Assembly (NCBI RefSeq): GCF_004785955.1
Contig: NZ_SJER01000001.1
Coordinates: 1,240,001-1,304,000, forward strand
DNA length: 64,000 nt
Direction: 5' to 3'
Origin: Halostella litorea
GTDB taxonomy: Archaea > Halobacteriota > Halobacteria > Halobacteriales > Natronoarchaeaceae
Below the pieces are notes generated by a model, which saw only the letters and a list, made by a program, of their open reading frames with translations, made no database searches and had not been told where the DNA came from. Of this stretch, positions 34,848 to 43,534 are shown piece by piece. Within the stretch, counting starts at the first letter, position 1, and each line of letters opens with the position of its first letter. Both the position numbers and the translations under genes were made by a program.

Positions 34848-34937
34848 ATGAGCGAAGCCACGAAAGTCGTGCTCGGCACCATCGGGATCTCCGGACTACT
34901 GGCGGTCGCGCTCGTCGTCCAGTCGCTGCTCGCCTGA
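34848..34937 (+). CDS. 29-aa single-pass membrane microprotein
   Basis: MSEATKVV followed by a hydrophobic stretch of about 20 residues (VLGTIGISGLLAVALVVQSL) up to LA and a stop. The length is that of one transmembrane helix. It has its own TATA box and its stop overlaps the ATG of the 258-aa gene (TGATG), a translational-coupling pattern seen for genuine genes. No family is known to me. It may regulate or anchor the downstream product. Confidence 0.65.
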   Translation: MSEATKVVLGTIGISGLLAVALVVQSLLA

Positions 34938-35713
34938 TGTTCGAGGAGCGCGACCTGGGAGAGGACGTCGCGTCCGTCCGGGACGCCCACGCGCCGGACG
35001 CGCTGGTCCTCTCCGCCGCCAGCGACTTCGAGACGCTGCCGCCGGAACAGGCCGAGGACCTGGGGCTGCTGGTCGATTCGCTCGACCCGGCGACGTACCC
35101 GGCGGCGTGGCTCCCCGACGACGCGCCGCGCCTGCTCGCCCGGTACGCCGGGAGCGAGTTCACGATCGGCCTGCCCGGCGACGGGAGCGTCGCTTGGACG
35201 CGCCAGACCGACCCGCCCGTCGTCCTCGTCAAGCCGCGGGTGGAGGGGTCGCCCGAGTCGTTCGTCGACTTCCTCGTCGCGGAGGCGCTCGTACAGGTCG
35301 GGTTGGACGCCCCCGAGGGCTTCCTGCCCTTCTTCGGCGAGCGCTACCGCGACCTCGACGACGCGCTCCCGCTGTCGCCGAACGCGACGTATCAGGTGGC
35401 GGCGGCGCTGTACGACGGCTGGCTCGGCTGCCACACCCGCGAGACGTTCGCGGACTGGCCGGCCGACCACCCCCGGGTCGGCGAGGCATGGGTCGACGCC
35501 GGCGAGCGGATCGCGGGCCGCGTCGACGGCCTGCCCGGCGAGGTCGCGCGGGGTGAGACGGACTTCGCCGACGCGACGGAACTGGCCTGCGCGGCGATCA
35601 AACACGACCTCGACCTGCCCGCGCCGTTCGCGGCGCTGGCGACGAGCGCGTACCGCCACCACGGGGCGGAGTACGCCGTCACCTGGGCGGAGAAGACGTT
35701 CGAGGAACTGTAG
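34937..35713 (+). CDS. Hypothetical haloarchaeal protein, 258 aa
   Basis: A conserved-looking soluble protein of unknown function starting MFEERDLGEDVASVRDAHAPDALVLSA. Notable segments are YAGSEFTIGLPGDGSVAWTRQTDPPVVLVKPRVEG and FVDFLVAEALVQVGL. The C-terminal half is helical and rich in Ala, with no membrane segment or cysteine cluster. Its start overlaps the stop of the 29-aa membrane peptide. The longer reading from 34829 is rejected because it runs through the peptide gene. Confidence 0.75.
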   Translation: MFEERDLGEDVASVRDAHAPDALVLSAASDFETLPPEQAEDLGLLVDSLDPATYPAAWLPDDAPRLLARYAGSEFTIGLPGDGSVAWTRQTDPPVVLVKPRVEGSPESFVDFLVAEALVQVGLDAPEGFLPFFGERYRDLDDALPLSPNATYQVAAALYDGWLGCHTRETFADWPADHPRVGEAWVDAGERIAGRVDGLPGEVARGETDFADATELACAAIKHDLDLPAPFAALATSAYRHHGAEYAVTWAEKTFEEL

Positions 35714-35739
35714 CGGCCGGGCGCGATGGGCCGCGCCGG

Positions 35740-36318
35740 TCAGAAGTCGACGCTGACGCTCCCGTCCTCGTCCAAGTCGATGACGCCGTCGAACAGGTCG
35801 CGGTACGACGCGACGACCTCGTCGTCGTGGACCTCGGTCGCGAGGTGGAACAGGCCGACCGCGTCGTGCTCGTCGAGCAGCGCGAGGATCTCGCGGATCG
35901 CGTCCTGCGTGGCCTCCTCGCCGGCGTAGTAGGCCAGTTCCGTGATCGAGTCGAGGCTCACCCGGCGCTTGCCGTCGTGGCTCGTCAGGAACTCCTCGGT
36001 CTGCTCGACGATGCCGTCGAGGTCGTCGGGGGCACCGACGTAGTGGACGTGTTCGCTGCTGCGCCGCGAGTAGCCCCGTTCGACCGAGAGCGTGTCGAGG
36101 ACGACCGCGCGGTCCTCGTCGACGTCGTAGTAGTCGAGTTTCTGCATGACCTCCCGGGCAGTGGTTCGTGTGGAGATCACGAGGAATCGGTCCGTGTCGC
36201 GCTTCAGAAAGTCGGTGTCGATGCGGTCCGTCTCGCCCGTGCTCGGATGTAACAGGAGCACGCCGGTCCCGCCCGGGACCGTCTCGGGGCTGCCGTCTAT
36301 CGCCAGCTCGTAATCCAT
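35740..36318 (-). CDS. KaiC/RecA-fold-like protein without a P-loop, 192 aa
   Basis: The order of strands (GTGVLLLHPSTGE, FLVISTRTTAREVMQKLDYY, AVVLDTLSV, RVSLDSITELAYYAGEEAT, AVGLFHLATEV) recalls the RecA/KaiC core. The Walker A site reads HPSTGETDRI with no GKT/S, so ATP hydrolysis is unlikely. It may be a regulatory relative of the KaiC-like family. It is convergent with the 258-aa gene and lies close to it (26 nt). Confidence 0.65.
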   Translation of the reverse strand: MDYELAIDGSPETVPGGTGVLLLHPSTGETDRIDTDFLKRDTDRFLVISTRTTAREVMQKLDYYDVDEDRAVVLDTLSVERGYSRRSSEHVHYVGAPDDLDGIVEQTEEFLTSHDGKRRVSLDSITELAYYAGEEATQDAIREILALLDEHDAVGLFHLATEVHDDEVVASYRDLFDGVIDLDEDGSVSVDF

Positions 36319-36396
36319 ACACCGGAAAGCGTGTGGGACGGACTTAAGACTGCTGGACCGGGTGATCGCCGGTGAGCGGTCCGGACCCCCGCGACC

Positions 36397-36840
36397 TCAG
36401 AACACGCTGTCGGCGGTCGCCGCGCCGACGACGCTGAAGATCGCACCGACGCTGACGGCCTTGATCGTCGTCAGGACCACCCCGGTGCGCGTCGGGTCCG
36501 TGAGGATCTCCGCCTCCACCAGAAACGTCGTCGGGGCGGTCAGCGCCAGCGCGAGCACGAACACCGACCCGTACGACACGAGCATCAGCGAGACGAACCG
36601 GACGGGGATCCCCGCGACCTCCGCCTCGGTGTCGGGGTCCCGCCCCGCGTCGGCCTTGTACAGCGCGCCGTAGCCGATCCCGGCGACGATCCCCACCGTC
36701 ACCAGGGCGTGCCAGAACGTCATGTTGGCCGCGAGCACCCACACCTCCTCGGTGACGACGAACGGCCCCGCCAGCAGGAACCCGCCGACGACCTGCTGTG
36801 CGGAGTCCGCGATCCGGTAGCGTTTGCGACGGCCGACCAT
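36397..36840 (-). CDS. DUF2391-type integral membrane protein
   Basis: A 147-aa protein with four hydrophobic segments (VVGGFLLAGPFVVTEEVWVLA, ALVTVGIVAGIGYGALY, FVSLMLVSYGSVFVLALALTAP, IKAVSVGAIFSVVGAATA). The pattern resembles the small DUF2391 membrane family, whose role is unknown. The short basic N-terminus (MVGRRKRYRIAD) is cytoplasmic by the positive-inside rule. Confidence 0.7.
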   Translation of the reverse strand: MVGRRKRYRIADSAQQVVGGFLLAGPFVVTEEVWVLAANMTFWHALVTVGIVAGIGYGALYKADAGRDPDTEAEVAGIPVRFVSLMLVSYGSVFVLALALTAPTTFLVEAEILTDPTRTGVVLTTIKAVSVGAIFSVVGAATADSVF

Positions 36841-36949
36841 ACCCCTGTTCCCGGGGGGACGGATGAAAAGCCCCGCGACTCGCTCCCGCGCGGGACCGGT
36901 CCCGGCCTCGTCCGGATCCGTTTAGTCCCCGCGTCGTCTCGTCTCCCCC

Positions 36950-37630
36950 ATGAGCGTCAGCGCCGAGTTCGACGAGTGGGCCGCGGACGGCCGCGACCGC
37001 GGCATGGAGGACCGACACTGGCACACCGCCAAGCACGCCCTCGCGCGGATGCCGGTCGAACCGGGCGACGTCGTCCTCGACCTTGGCTGTGGCAGCGGCT
37101 ACGCCGGCCGCGCGCTCCGGGAGGCCAAGGACGCGAGCCGCGCCTACGGCCTCGACGGCGCGCCGAAGATGACCCGCAACGCCCGCGAGTACACCGACGA
37201 CCCCGACGTGGGCTACGTCGTCGGCGACTTCGGGTCGCTTCCCTTCGCCGACGGCTCGGTCGACCACGTCTGGTCGATGGAGGCCTTCTACTACGCCGCC
37301 GACCCCCACGAGACGCTGCGGGAGGTCCGGCGCGTGCTCCGGCCCGGCGGCACGTTCTTCTGTGCGGTGAACTACTACGAGGAGAACGTCCACTCCCACG
37401 AGTGGCAGGACAACATCGCCGTCGACATGACCCGCTGGAGCCGGTCCGAGTACCGCGAGGCGTTCCGCGAGGCGGGCCTACACGTCGCCGAGCAGGACAC
37501 GATCCCGGACGACGAGATCGAGATCCCGCCCGCCGAGGAGTTCCCGACCGATAGCTGGGAGACCCGCGAGGACATGGTCGAGCGCTACCGCGAGTACGGC
37601 ACGCTGCTGACCGTCGGCGTCGCGCCCTGA
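36950..37630 (+). CDS. Class I SAM-dependent methyltransferase
   Basis: A 226-aa enzyme. The SAM-binding motif I is VVLDLGCGSGYAGRAL near residues 41-56, motif II LDGAPKM near 68, GDFGSLPFADGSVDHVWSMEAFYY near 91-114, and post-motif LREVRRVLRPGGTFF near 122. The C-terminal part is acidic. The substrate cannot be told. A TTTAGTCCCCG patch about 25-30 nt before the ATG may be the promoter. Confidence 0.9.
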   Translation: MSVSAEFDEWAADGRDRGMEDRHWHTAKHALARMPVEPGDVVLDLGCGSGYAGRALREAKDASRAYGLDGAPKMTRNAREYTDDPDVGYVVGDFGSLPFADGSVDHVWSMEAFYYAADPHETLREVRRVLRPGGTFFCAVNYYEENVHSHEWQDNIAVDMTRWSRSEYREAFREAGLHVAEQDTIPDDEIEIPPAEEFPTDSWETREDMVERYREYGTLLTVGVAP

Positions 37631-37723
37631 CGCTGCCTCGTCGCCCTGAACGGGGGGATCCGCTTCGATACCGCCGTTCACGGCCTAAATTTTTGTCGTG
37701 GGGGGATCTATCGGCTCCCACGC

Positions 37724-38446
37724 GTGCTCCCCGAAAGCTCCCTTCCCGCATGGGGCGTCGCCCTGGTTCTCGGGCTGCCCCTCCTCGACGTGGTGCACAG
37801 TTTCACCCCGTGGTCGCGTCGCCTCTGGACGGACCACGACCACCGGGCGTGGACCGCCTACTGGAGCGCCTCGGTGGTGCTCCGGTGGGCACAGGCCGGG
37901 GTCGCCGTCGCCGTCCTCGTCGCCGCCGACGCTTCGCTCGCGACGGTCGGCGTCCGAACGCCCTCGACGGCAGTCACCGCGGCCAGCGCCGGCCTCGCCC
38001 TCGTCGCCGCAGCCTGGTACGGCTACGTCGCCTTGCGAACGCCCGCGGTCCCGCGGGCCGACGCCCCGACGGACTACACCACGACGTACCCGGCCGACGG
38101 GTACGAACGCGCGCTCTGGTTCCTCGCGGGCGGCGTCACCGCGAGCGTCTGCGAGGAGTTCCTCTACCGCGGCGTCGCGGTCGCCGGCCTGCTCGGCCTG
38201 GGGCTCCCGTGGCCCGCGGCGGTGCTCGGCGCGGCGCTCGCGTTCGCGCTCTCGCACGGCCTCGCGGTCCTCAACCCCCTCGTGCTCGCGTTCTACGTGG
38301 CGATAGCCCTCGGGATGACGGGCGTCGTCGCCGTCACCGGGAGCCTGCTCCCGGCGGTCGCGGTTCACGCGACCATAAATCTCGCGTCGGTCGCCCGCGA
38401 CCTCGACGACACGACGGTCGACTCCGTCCGGCCGGAGGCGGCGTAG
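37724..38446 (+). CDS. CPBP-family intramembrane metalloprotease
   Basis: A 240-aa polytopic membrane protein with the CAAX/CPBP glutamic protease motifs: EEFLYRG near residue 144, FALSH near 182, and HATIN near 221. About seven hydrophobic segments are seen. Such proteins cleave or modify membrane peptides; in haloarchaea the substrates are unknown. GTG start. It follows the methyltransferase gene after 93 nt. Confidence 0.9.
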   Translation: MLPESSLPAWGVALVLGLPLLDVVHSFTPWSRRLWTDHDHRAWTAYWSASVVLRWAQAGVAVAVLVAADASLATVGVRTPSTAVTAASAGLALVAAAWYGYVALRTPAVPRADAPTDYTTTYPADGYERALWFLAGGVTASVCEEFLYRGVAVAGLLGLGLPWPAAVLGAALAFALSHGLAVLNPLVLAFYVAIALGMTGVVAVTGSLLPAVAVHATINLASVARDLDDTTVDSVRPEAA

Positions 38447-38521
38447 CCACGTTCCGGCCGACCGGCCCCCTATGACTGTCCTCGCCCGGAACGGCGGTCC
38501 TCGCAACCCCGCCAGCGACGG

Positions 38522-39070
38522 TCAGGGCGCTTTCTCCCCGGCCCGCACCGCCACGTCCAGCCAGTTCTCCTCGGGCGGGAGCGGGCAGGCGAACGTCTCG
38601 CTGTAGGCACAGAACGGCGAGTACGCGAGGTTGAAATCCAGGGTCATCTCGTCGCCGTCGGTCAGGTCCTCGTCGCTCTCGAACTCCATGTACCGCCCGC
38701 CCTCGTACGTCTCCTGTCCCGTCGTCTTGTCGCGGATCGGGACGAAGTACTGCCGGTCGCCCTCCTGGCGGTACGCCGCGAGTTCCTGCTCGGTGCCGTC
38801 CACCTCGAACGTCAGCGTCAGTTCGCGCAGGTACCGGACCTCCGTCCCGGCCGTCGTGTCCATCGTCACCGGCTCGGGGTCGTCGTGGACGGTTACCGTC
38901 GCCGTCACGCGGTAGTCCGGGTCCGGGTCGAAGTAGTCCAGCCCGTCGAAGTCGTCGCGTTCCTCCGGCGGGATCGGCGACTGCCGGTGCTCGTCGAAAA
39001 AGCGGTCCTTCTCCTCGCGCTGTGTCTCCAGTTCCCGCCGCCAGGCGTCCGCGTCGAACGTCTCGGTCAT
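38522..39070 (-). CDS. DUF1684 family protein
   Basis: A 182-aa protein. Family features are WRRELETQREEKDRFF at the N-terminus and SPIPPEERDDFDGLDYFDPDPDYRV. The C-terminal segment YMEFESDED...DFNLAYSPFCAYSETFACPLPPEENWLDVAVRAGEK contains the conserved YNPYCAY-like motif. The function of DUF1684 is unknown. The ATG at 39070 fits the family start; the longer frame to 39424 overlaps the thioesterase gene on the other strand. Confidence 0.88.
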   Translation of the reverse strand: MTETFDADAWRRELETQREEKDRFFDEHRQSPIPPEERDDFDGLDYFDPDPDYRVTATVTVHDDPEPVTMDTTAGTEVRYLRELTLTFEVDGTEQELAAYRQEGDRQYFVPIRDKTTGQETYEGGRYMEFESDEDLTDGDEMTLDFNLAYSPFCAYSETFACPLPPEENWLDVAVRAGEKAP

Positions 39071-39181
39071 GCCCGGACGTTGGCCGCGGCGGCGGGTAAC
39101 GGTTGCGTCTGGCGGCCGTCGCGGGCGAGGACCGGCAGATGCGGTGGTTGTCCCGTGGGAAAACCCACGACGCCCGGACAG

Positions 39182-39187
39182 TTTATT
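39182..39187 (+). promoter_or_regulatory. TATA box of the thioesterase gene
   Basis: TTTATT about 25-30 nt before the ATG at 39212, compatible with a leaderless mRNA. Confidence 0.4.
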
Positions 39188-39211
39188 TCCCCCGCGGCTG
39201 TGGGGTGGGGT

Positions 39212-39643
39212 ATGGACGACTTCGAGGCGGTGGAACTGTTCTCGCAACTGCCGTTCGTCGAGCGACTCGGCATCGAGATGGAGTCGGCCGGCGACGGCCG
39301 GGCCGTCGGCACCCTCGAACTGGAGGAGGGCCACTCCTCGGTCCCGTGGACGACCGTCGCCCACGGCGGCGTCACGTACTCGCTGGCCGACACCGTCGGC
39401 GGCGCGGCGGTGTACTCGCTCCACCCGAAACCGACCCCCACGGTCGACATGCGGATCGACTACCTCTCGCCGGGCACCGACCGCCTCCGCGCCGAGGCCG
39501 AGGTGGTGCGGGACGGCGGGAGCGTCGCCGTCGTCTCCGTCGACGTGACCGACGGCGAGGGCGGGGCCGTGGCTGACGCCCGCGGGGTGTACAAGACCGG
39601 CGGCGGCGACGGCGAGACGACGTGGACGGACGGCGGGGAGTAG
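39212..39643 (+). CDS. PaaI-type hotdog thioesterase
   Basis: A 143-aa single hotdog-fold protein. The conserved AHGGVTYSLADTVGGAA near residues 50-66 carries the catalytic aspartate region of the PaaI/YdiI group. It is followed by MRIDYLSPG. It likely hydrolyses acyl-CoA thioesters. It sits 53 nt before the XPD-like helicase gene but has its own promoter. Substrate range is unknown. Confidence 0.9.
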   Translation: MDDFEAVELFSQLPFVERLGIEMESAGDGRAVGTLELEEGHSSVPWTTVAHGGVTYSLADTVGGAAVYSLHPKPTPTVDMRIDYLSPGTDRLRAEAEVVRDGGSVAVVSVDVTDGEGGAVADARGVYKTGGGDGETTWTDGGE

Positions 39644-39696
39644 CCGCCCGCCCGGGGATTTAAACCCGAAGCCGCGGCCACTGCTTCGACAGCCCT

Positions 39697-42114
39697 ATGC
39701 CCGACGCGGCGGTGGTAGACGACACGACGATGGCAGGCTCCTGGCGCGACGTGTTCGGCCACGACGAGCCGTACGACGACCAGGTCGACGGCGTCGAGAC
39801 GGCGGTCGAGACGGCCCGCGACGGCGGCTTTCTGGCCCTCGAGGGAGCCTGTGGCACCGGCAAGACGATGCTCGCGCTGACGGCGGGGATCCACCTCGTC
39901 CGCGACCCCGACAGCGACTTCGAGCGCGTGCTGGTGCTTACGAGCGTCAAGCAGCAACTCCGCCAGTTCGAGGAGGACCTGCGGACGATAAACGGGAACC
40001 TGCCCGACGACCACCGCCCGGTGTCGGGGCTGACGCTCGTCGGGAAGGCCGATGTCTGTCCGTACAACCGCGAGAACGCCGGCCGGATCGACGACGACAA
40101 CGTGTACGACCGCTGCGAGGACCTGCGCGACCGCACGCGCGGGCTGACGGGCGAGGGGCCGACCACGGCCGACGCGCTGGCCGCCGACGCCCGGAGCCAG
40201 CAGGTGGGACTTGCCGACTCGGGGTCCGGCGGCGCGACGTATCTGGAAACGGCGGACGAGCCGTCGCCGTACCCCCGCGAGATGCCCGAGTTCGAGGACA
40301 CCGAGTACTGCCCGTTCTACGCGCAGTACCTCGCGGACCTGCCGGAGGACGGCGACCCGGGCGAGGCCGTCCCGTTCGACTTCACCGCCGCGGGGTTGCT
40401 GACGCCGGACGAACTGGTCGCCCGGTCCGTCGAACACGGCACCTGCCCGCACTCGATGATGGGCGCGATGCTGGGCCACGCCGAGGTGGTGATCGGCAAC
40501 TACTACCACGCGTTCGACCCGACGACGACGGGGTCGTTCACCGGCGCGCTGCTCGACGACTCGACGTTCGTGGTCTGCGACGAGGCGCACATGCTCGAAC
40601 CGCGCGTCCGGGACCTGGTGAGCGACGGCGTCGCGGACGCCACCCTGCGCGACGCGGAGACGGAGCTGTCGCGGGTGATCCAGCCGCTCCAGTTCGACGA
40701 CGCGAACGACCGCGACACCGCCCGAGAGGACGCGGACTTGATCCGGGGCGAACTGTCCGACAGCGACGTGACCCTCTCCGAGTTGCAGGAGACGCGCGCG
40801 TTCGTCCGGGACCTGCGGGACGAACTGGACCGCCGCGTCACCGCCCACCTCGAACGCGAGCACCGCGGGTGGAAGGCGGACCTCTCGGACCTGCCCGACG
40901 AGGAGATACCGCTCCGGGACCCGGAGACGCCGGAGCCGGACGCGATCACCGAGTGGGCCGAGCGCGAGGGGTACGACGGCGGCGTCTGGGCGCGCGCCGA
41001 GGCGGTCGGCGCGGTCGTCAAGCGCATCCTCGACGAGGCCGAGGACGAGCAGAAGACCCGCGCGGCCCCGGCGGCCGGCCGCGTCCTCGGCGAGTGGTAC
41101 CGCAACGACCACGAGCACTACTTCCGGGAGATCGACCTGGAGCGGACGTGGGACCGGACCGAACCGGACGGCTCGTGGCGGCGGGCGTACAACGCCAGCC
41201 TCGCCCTGCACAACTGCGTGCCCAGCGACGCCATCGGCGAGCGCCTCGCGGACTTCGGCGGCGGCGTCCTGATGAGCGCGACGCTGGAACCGCTGGACGT
41301 GTTCGCCGAGGTGACCGGCCTGCGCCACCTCGAACGCGAGGGGGAACGCCCCGTCGTCGAGCGGACGTACGGCCTCGACTTCCCCGCGGAGAACCGCGAG
41401 AGCTTCGCCGTCGCCGCGCCGAAGTTCACCTACGAGAACCGCGGGCCGACGCCGGACGGCGCGGGCGCTGGAGGCGGCGAGGCGGCGGACGAACACGCCC
41501 GGACCCGCCGGACGTACGCCGACGCGGTCGCGGAGGTCGCGCGGTCGCCGGGCAACGTCCTCGTCGGGATGCCCAACTACGCGGAGGCGGAGTGGATGGC
41601 GGCGGCGCTCCGCGGGCGCGTGGACAAGCCCGTCCTCATCGACGAGTCCAGCGGCGACGACGCCACCGAGACGCTGAAGGGCGACTTCTTCGCCGGCGAG
41701 GCGAAGGTGCTGGTGACGAGCCTCCGCGGGACGCTCACCGAGGGCGTCGACTACGAGGGCGACAAACTCCGCGCGGCGGTGGTCTGTGGCGTCCCGATCA
41801 TCAACACCGCCAGCCCCCGAACGCGGGCGGTCAGGACCGCCTACGACCGGCAGTTCGGCGGTGGCGGATCCGGCTCCCGGGGCGGGTTCGAGTACGCGCT
41901 GACCATCCCGGCGGTCCGCAAGGCGCGCCAGGCCATCGGCCGCGTCATCCGCGGCCCCGAGGAGGTGGGGGTCCGGGTCCTCGTCGACGAGCGCTACGCC
42001 CGTGACTCCTGGGACAGCGTGCGCGAGTACTTCCCCGAAACCGACGAGTTCCAGCCCGTCAGCCCGGACATGCTCTCGCTGGGGCTGGACCGGTTCTGGT
42101 CGGGCGTCGACTAG
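39697..42114 (+). CDS. XPD/Rad3/DinG-like Fe-S DNA helicase
   Basis: An 805-aa superfamily 2 helicase. Walker A ACGTGKT is near residues 52-58. Four cysteines lie between motifs Ia and II (VCPYN near 120, YDRCED near 145, YCPFY, TCPHS), the pattern of the iron-sulfur cluster. DEAH is near 295 and motif VI (QAIGRVIRGPEEVG) near 750. It unwinds 5'-3' and is probably a repair helicase. Its stop overlaps the convergent propeller-protein gene by 4 nt. A second ATG at 39730 is possible. Confidence 0.93.
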   Translation: MPDAAVVDDTTMAGSWRDVFGHDEPYDDQVDGVETAVETARDGGFLALEGACGTGKTMLALTAGIHLVRDPDSDFERVLVLTSVKQQLRQFEEDLRTINGNLPDDHRPVSGLTLVGKADVCPYNRENAGRIDDDNVYDRCEDLRDRTRGLTGEGPTTADALAADARSQQVGLADSGSGGATYLETADEPSPYPREMPEFEDTEYCPFYAQYLADLPEDGDPGEAVPFDFTAAGLLTPDELVARSVEHGTCPHSMMGAMLGHAEVVIGNYYHAFDPTTTGSFTGALLDDSTFVVCDEAHMLEPRVRDLVSDGVADATLRDAETELSRVIQPLQFDDANDRDTAREDADLIRGELSDSDVTLSELQETRAFVRDLRDELDRRVTAHLEREHRGWKADLSDLPDEEIPLRDPETPEPDAITEWAEREGYDGGVWARAEAVGAVVKRILDEAEDEQKTRAAPAAGRVLGEWYRNDHEHYFREIDLERTWDRTEPDGSWRRAYNASLALHNCVPSDAIGERLADFGGGVLMSATLEPLDVFAEVTGLRHLEREGERPVVERTYGLDFPAENRESFAVAAPKFTYENRGPTPDGAGAGGGEAADEHARTRRTYADAVAEVARSPGNVLVGMPNYAEAEWMAAALRGRVDKPVLIDESSGDDATETLKGDFFAGEAKVLVTSLRGTLTEGVDYEGDKLRAAVVCGVPIINTASPRTRAVRTAYDRQFGGGGSGSRGGFEYALTIPAVRKARQAIGRVIRGPEEVGVRVLVDERYARDSWDSVREYFPETDEFQPVSPDMLSLGLDRFWSGVD

Positions 42115-43502
42115 GACCGCCGCCGGCGGAGCAGTTCCAGCCCCGCGATGCCGGCGGCCGCCTCGCCGACGCCGAAGCCGGGCATGCCCGAGGAGTTCGA
42201 CTCGTCGTCGGACCCGCTCGGCTGGTCGCTCTCGGCGTCGCCGGCCTCCGACCCGTTCGACTGGCTGGCCCCGCCGCCGTCCGTCCCGCTCGTCGTGCCG
42301 GCCGCAGTCGTCGTCCCGCCCCCGGATTCGGCCGCCGGCTCCCAGGGCGCGCCCGCGGGGTCGAACCGGCGGCCGACCGCGTCGTCACCGTCGCTGCCGG
42401 CGAACAGGCCCTTCGCGCCGTCGCCGACGAGGCCGCCCAGGTAGCCGCCGTCGGCGTACCGGGCGGCCCACCGGACGCCCCCGTCGCGGCCGACGGCCGC
42501 GAGCCAGTAGTCGTGTTCGCTGTCCTCCAGGACGAAGTTCCCGCCGGCCAGGTAGCCGCCGTCGACGGGGGCGACCGCCCCCACCGCAGTTGCCGGGGAA
42601 GCGAACAGGTAGGCCGTCGACCGGAGCGCCCCGTCGCCGTCGGCGCGGGCGACGGTCGGCCCGGCGTCGCCGCCGGTGACGCCGGTCGTGCCGAGTGCGA
42701 ACCCGTCGCCGTCGACCGCGACCGACCGGACGTCGGCGAGTCGGGGCCGCTCCGCGCCGTCGTACGTCCGCTCCCACGTCGTCGTCCCGTCGGCGGCCTG
42801 CCGGACGAGCCGAGCGGTCGGGTCCTGCGGGCCGCCGACGGAACCGCCGAGGACCACGCCCCCGTCGCCGACGGCGGCCACGTCGCGGAACGTCGAGGAC
42901 CGGTCCAGGTCCGCGGTGTCCTCGCGGGTTGTGCTCCCGTCCGCGGCGAGGCGGAGCATCCAGGCGTCCGCGTCGCTGAGGCCGACGAAGCCGGCGACGA
43001 CGACATCCCCGTCGCCCGCCCGGGTCGCGCCGCCGAGGACGTGGTCGCGCTCGACCGCGTCGCGGTCCTTCCCGTACGTCCACGCGACGCCCGAGTCGTC
43101 GACCTTCGCGGCCCACGGCGTCCACGAAGCGGTGACGGCGTCCCTCGGGCCGAGGTCGGTCCCGACGACGACCGCGCCGTCCGGGGCCGCCACGACCGCT
43201 TCGACGGTGCCCCGGACGTCGTGTTCGAACGCCGTCGCCCACCGCCGGTCGCCGTCCGGGCCGAGTTCGAGGACGAAGTACTCCAGCGTGTCGCCGTCGT
43301 CGCTCGAGCGCCCGGCGAGCAGGTAGCCGTCGCTCGTCCGGGTCACGGCGTCGGCGTACTCCGTGTGGTCGGCGTCGTACGTGTGGGTCCACGCGCCCTC
43401 GTCGGACCGGGTCGACCGTCCCCGCGCCGCGGCCGTCCCCGCGACGCCGCAGACGCCCGCCGCGCCGACCGCCCGCAGGACGGATCTTCGCGTCGATCGC
43501 AT
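42111..43502 (-). CDS. Secreted beta-propeller-like protein with PGF-CTERM tail
   Basis: A 463-aa surface protein. The N-terminus has a twin-arginine signal (STRRSVLRAVGAAGVCGVAG). The body consists of repeated units with DGYLLAG, DGAVVVG, DGDVVVAGF, DGGVVLGGS, DGFALGT, DGGYLAG, typical of delta-60-type propeller repeats. A T/S/G-rich linker leads to GMPGFGVGEAAAGIAGLELLRRRRS, the PGF-CTERM signal processed by archaeosortase A and exchanged for a lipid. Ligand unknown. It lies downstream of the thiamine-type ABC operon, 32 nt after it, so co-transcription is possible. Confidence 0.85.
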   Translation of the reverse strand: MRSTRRSVLRAVGAAGVCGVAGTAAARGRSTRSDEGAWTHTYDADHTEYADAVTRTSDGYLLAGRSSDDGDTLEYFVLELGPDGDRRWATAFEHDVRGTVEAVVAAPDGAVVVGTDLGPRDAVTASWTPWAAKVDDSGVAWTYGKDRDAVERDHVLGGATRAGDGDVVVAGFVGLSDADAWMLRLAADGSTTREDTADLDRSSTFRDVAAVGDGGVVLGGSVGGPQDPTARLVRQAADGTTTWERTYDGAERPRLADVRSVAVDGDGFALGTTGVTGGDAGPTVARADGDGALRSTAYLFASPATAVGAVAPVDGGYLAGGNFVLEDSEHDYWLAAVGRDGGVRWAARYADGGYLGGLVGDGAKGLFAGSDGDDAVGRRFDPAGAPWEPAAESGGGTTTAAGTTSGTDGGGASQSNGSEAGDAESDQPSGSDDESNSSGMPGFGVGEAAAGIAGLELLRRRRS

Positions 43503-43534
43503 GGGGAAAACCGTCCCGCGTCCGGCGTAAATAC

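Noticed and set aside
39460-41496. A 678-aa minus-strand ORF over the XPD-like helicase
   Set aside because: Same reason: shadow of a high-GC gene with clear helicase motifs on the plus strand.
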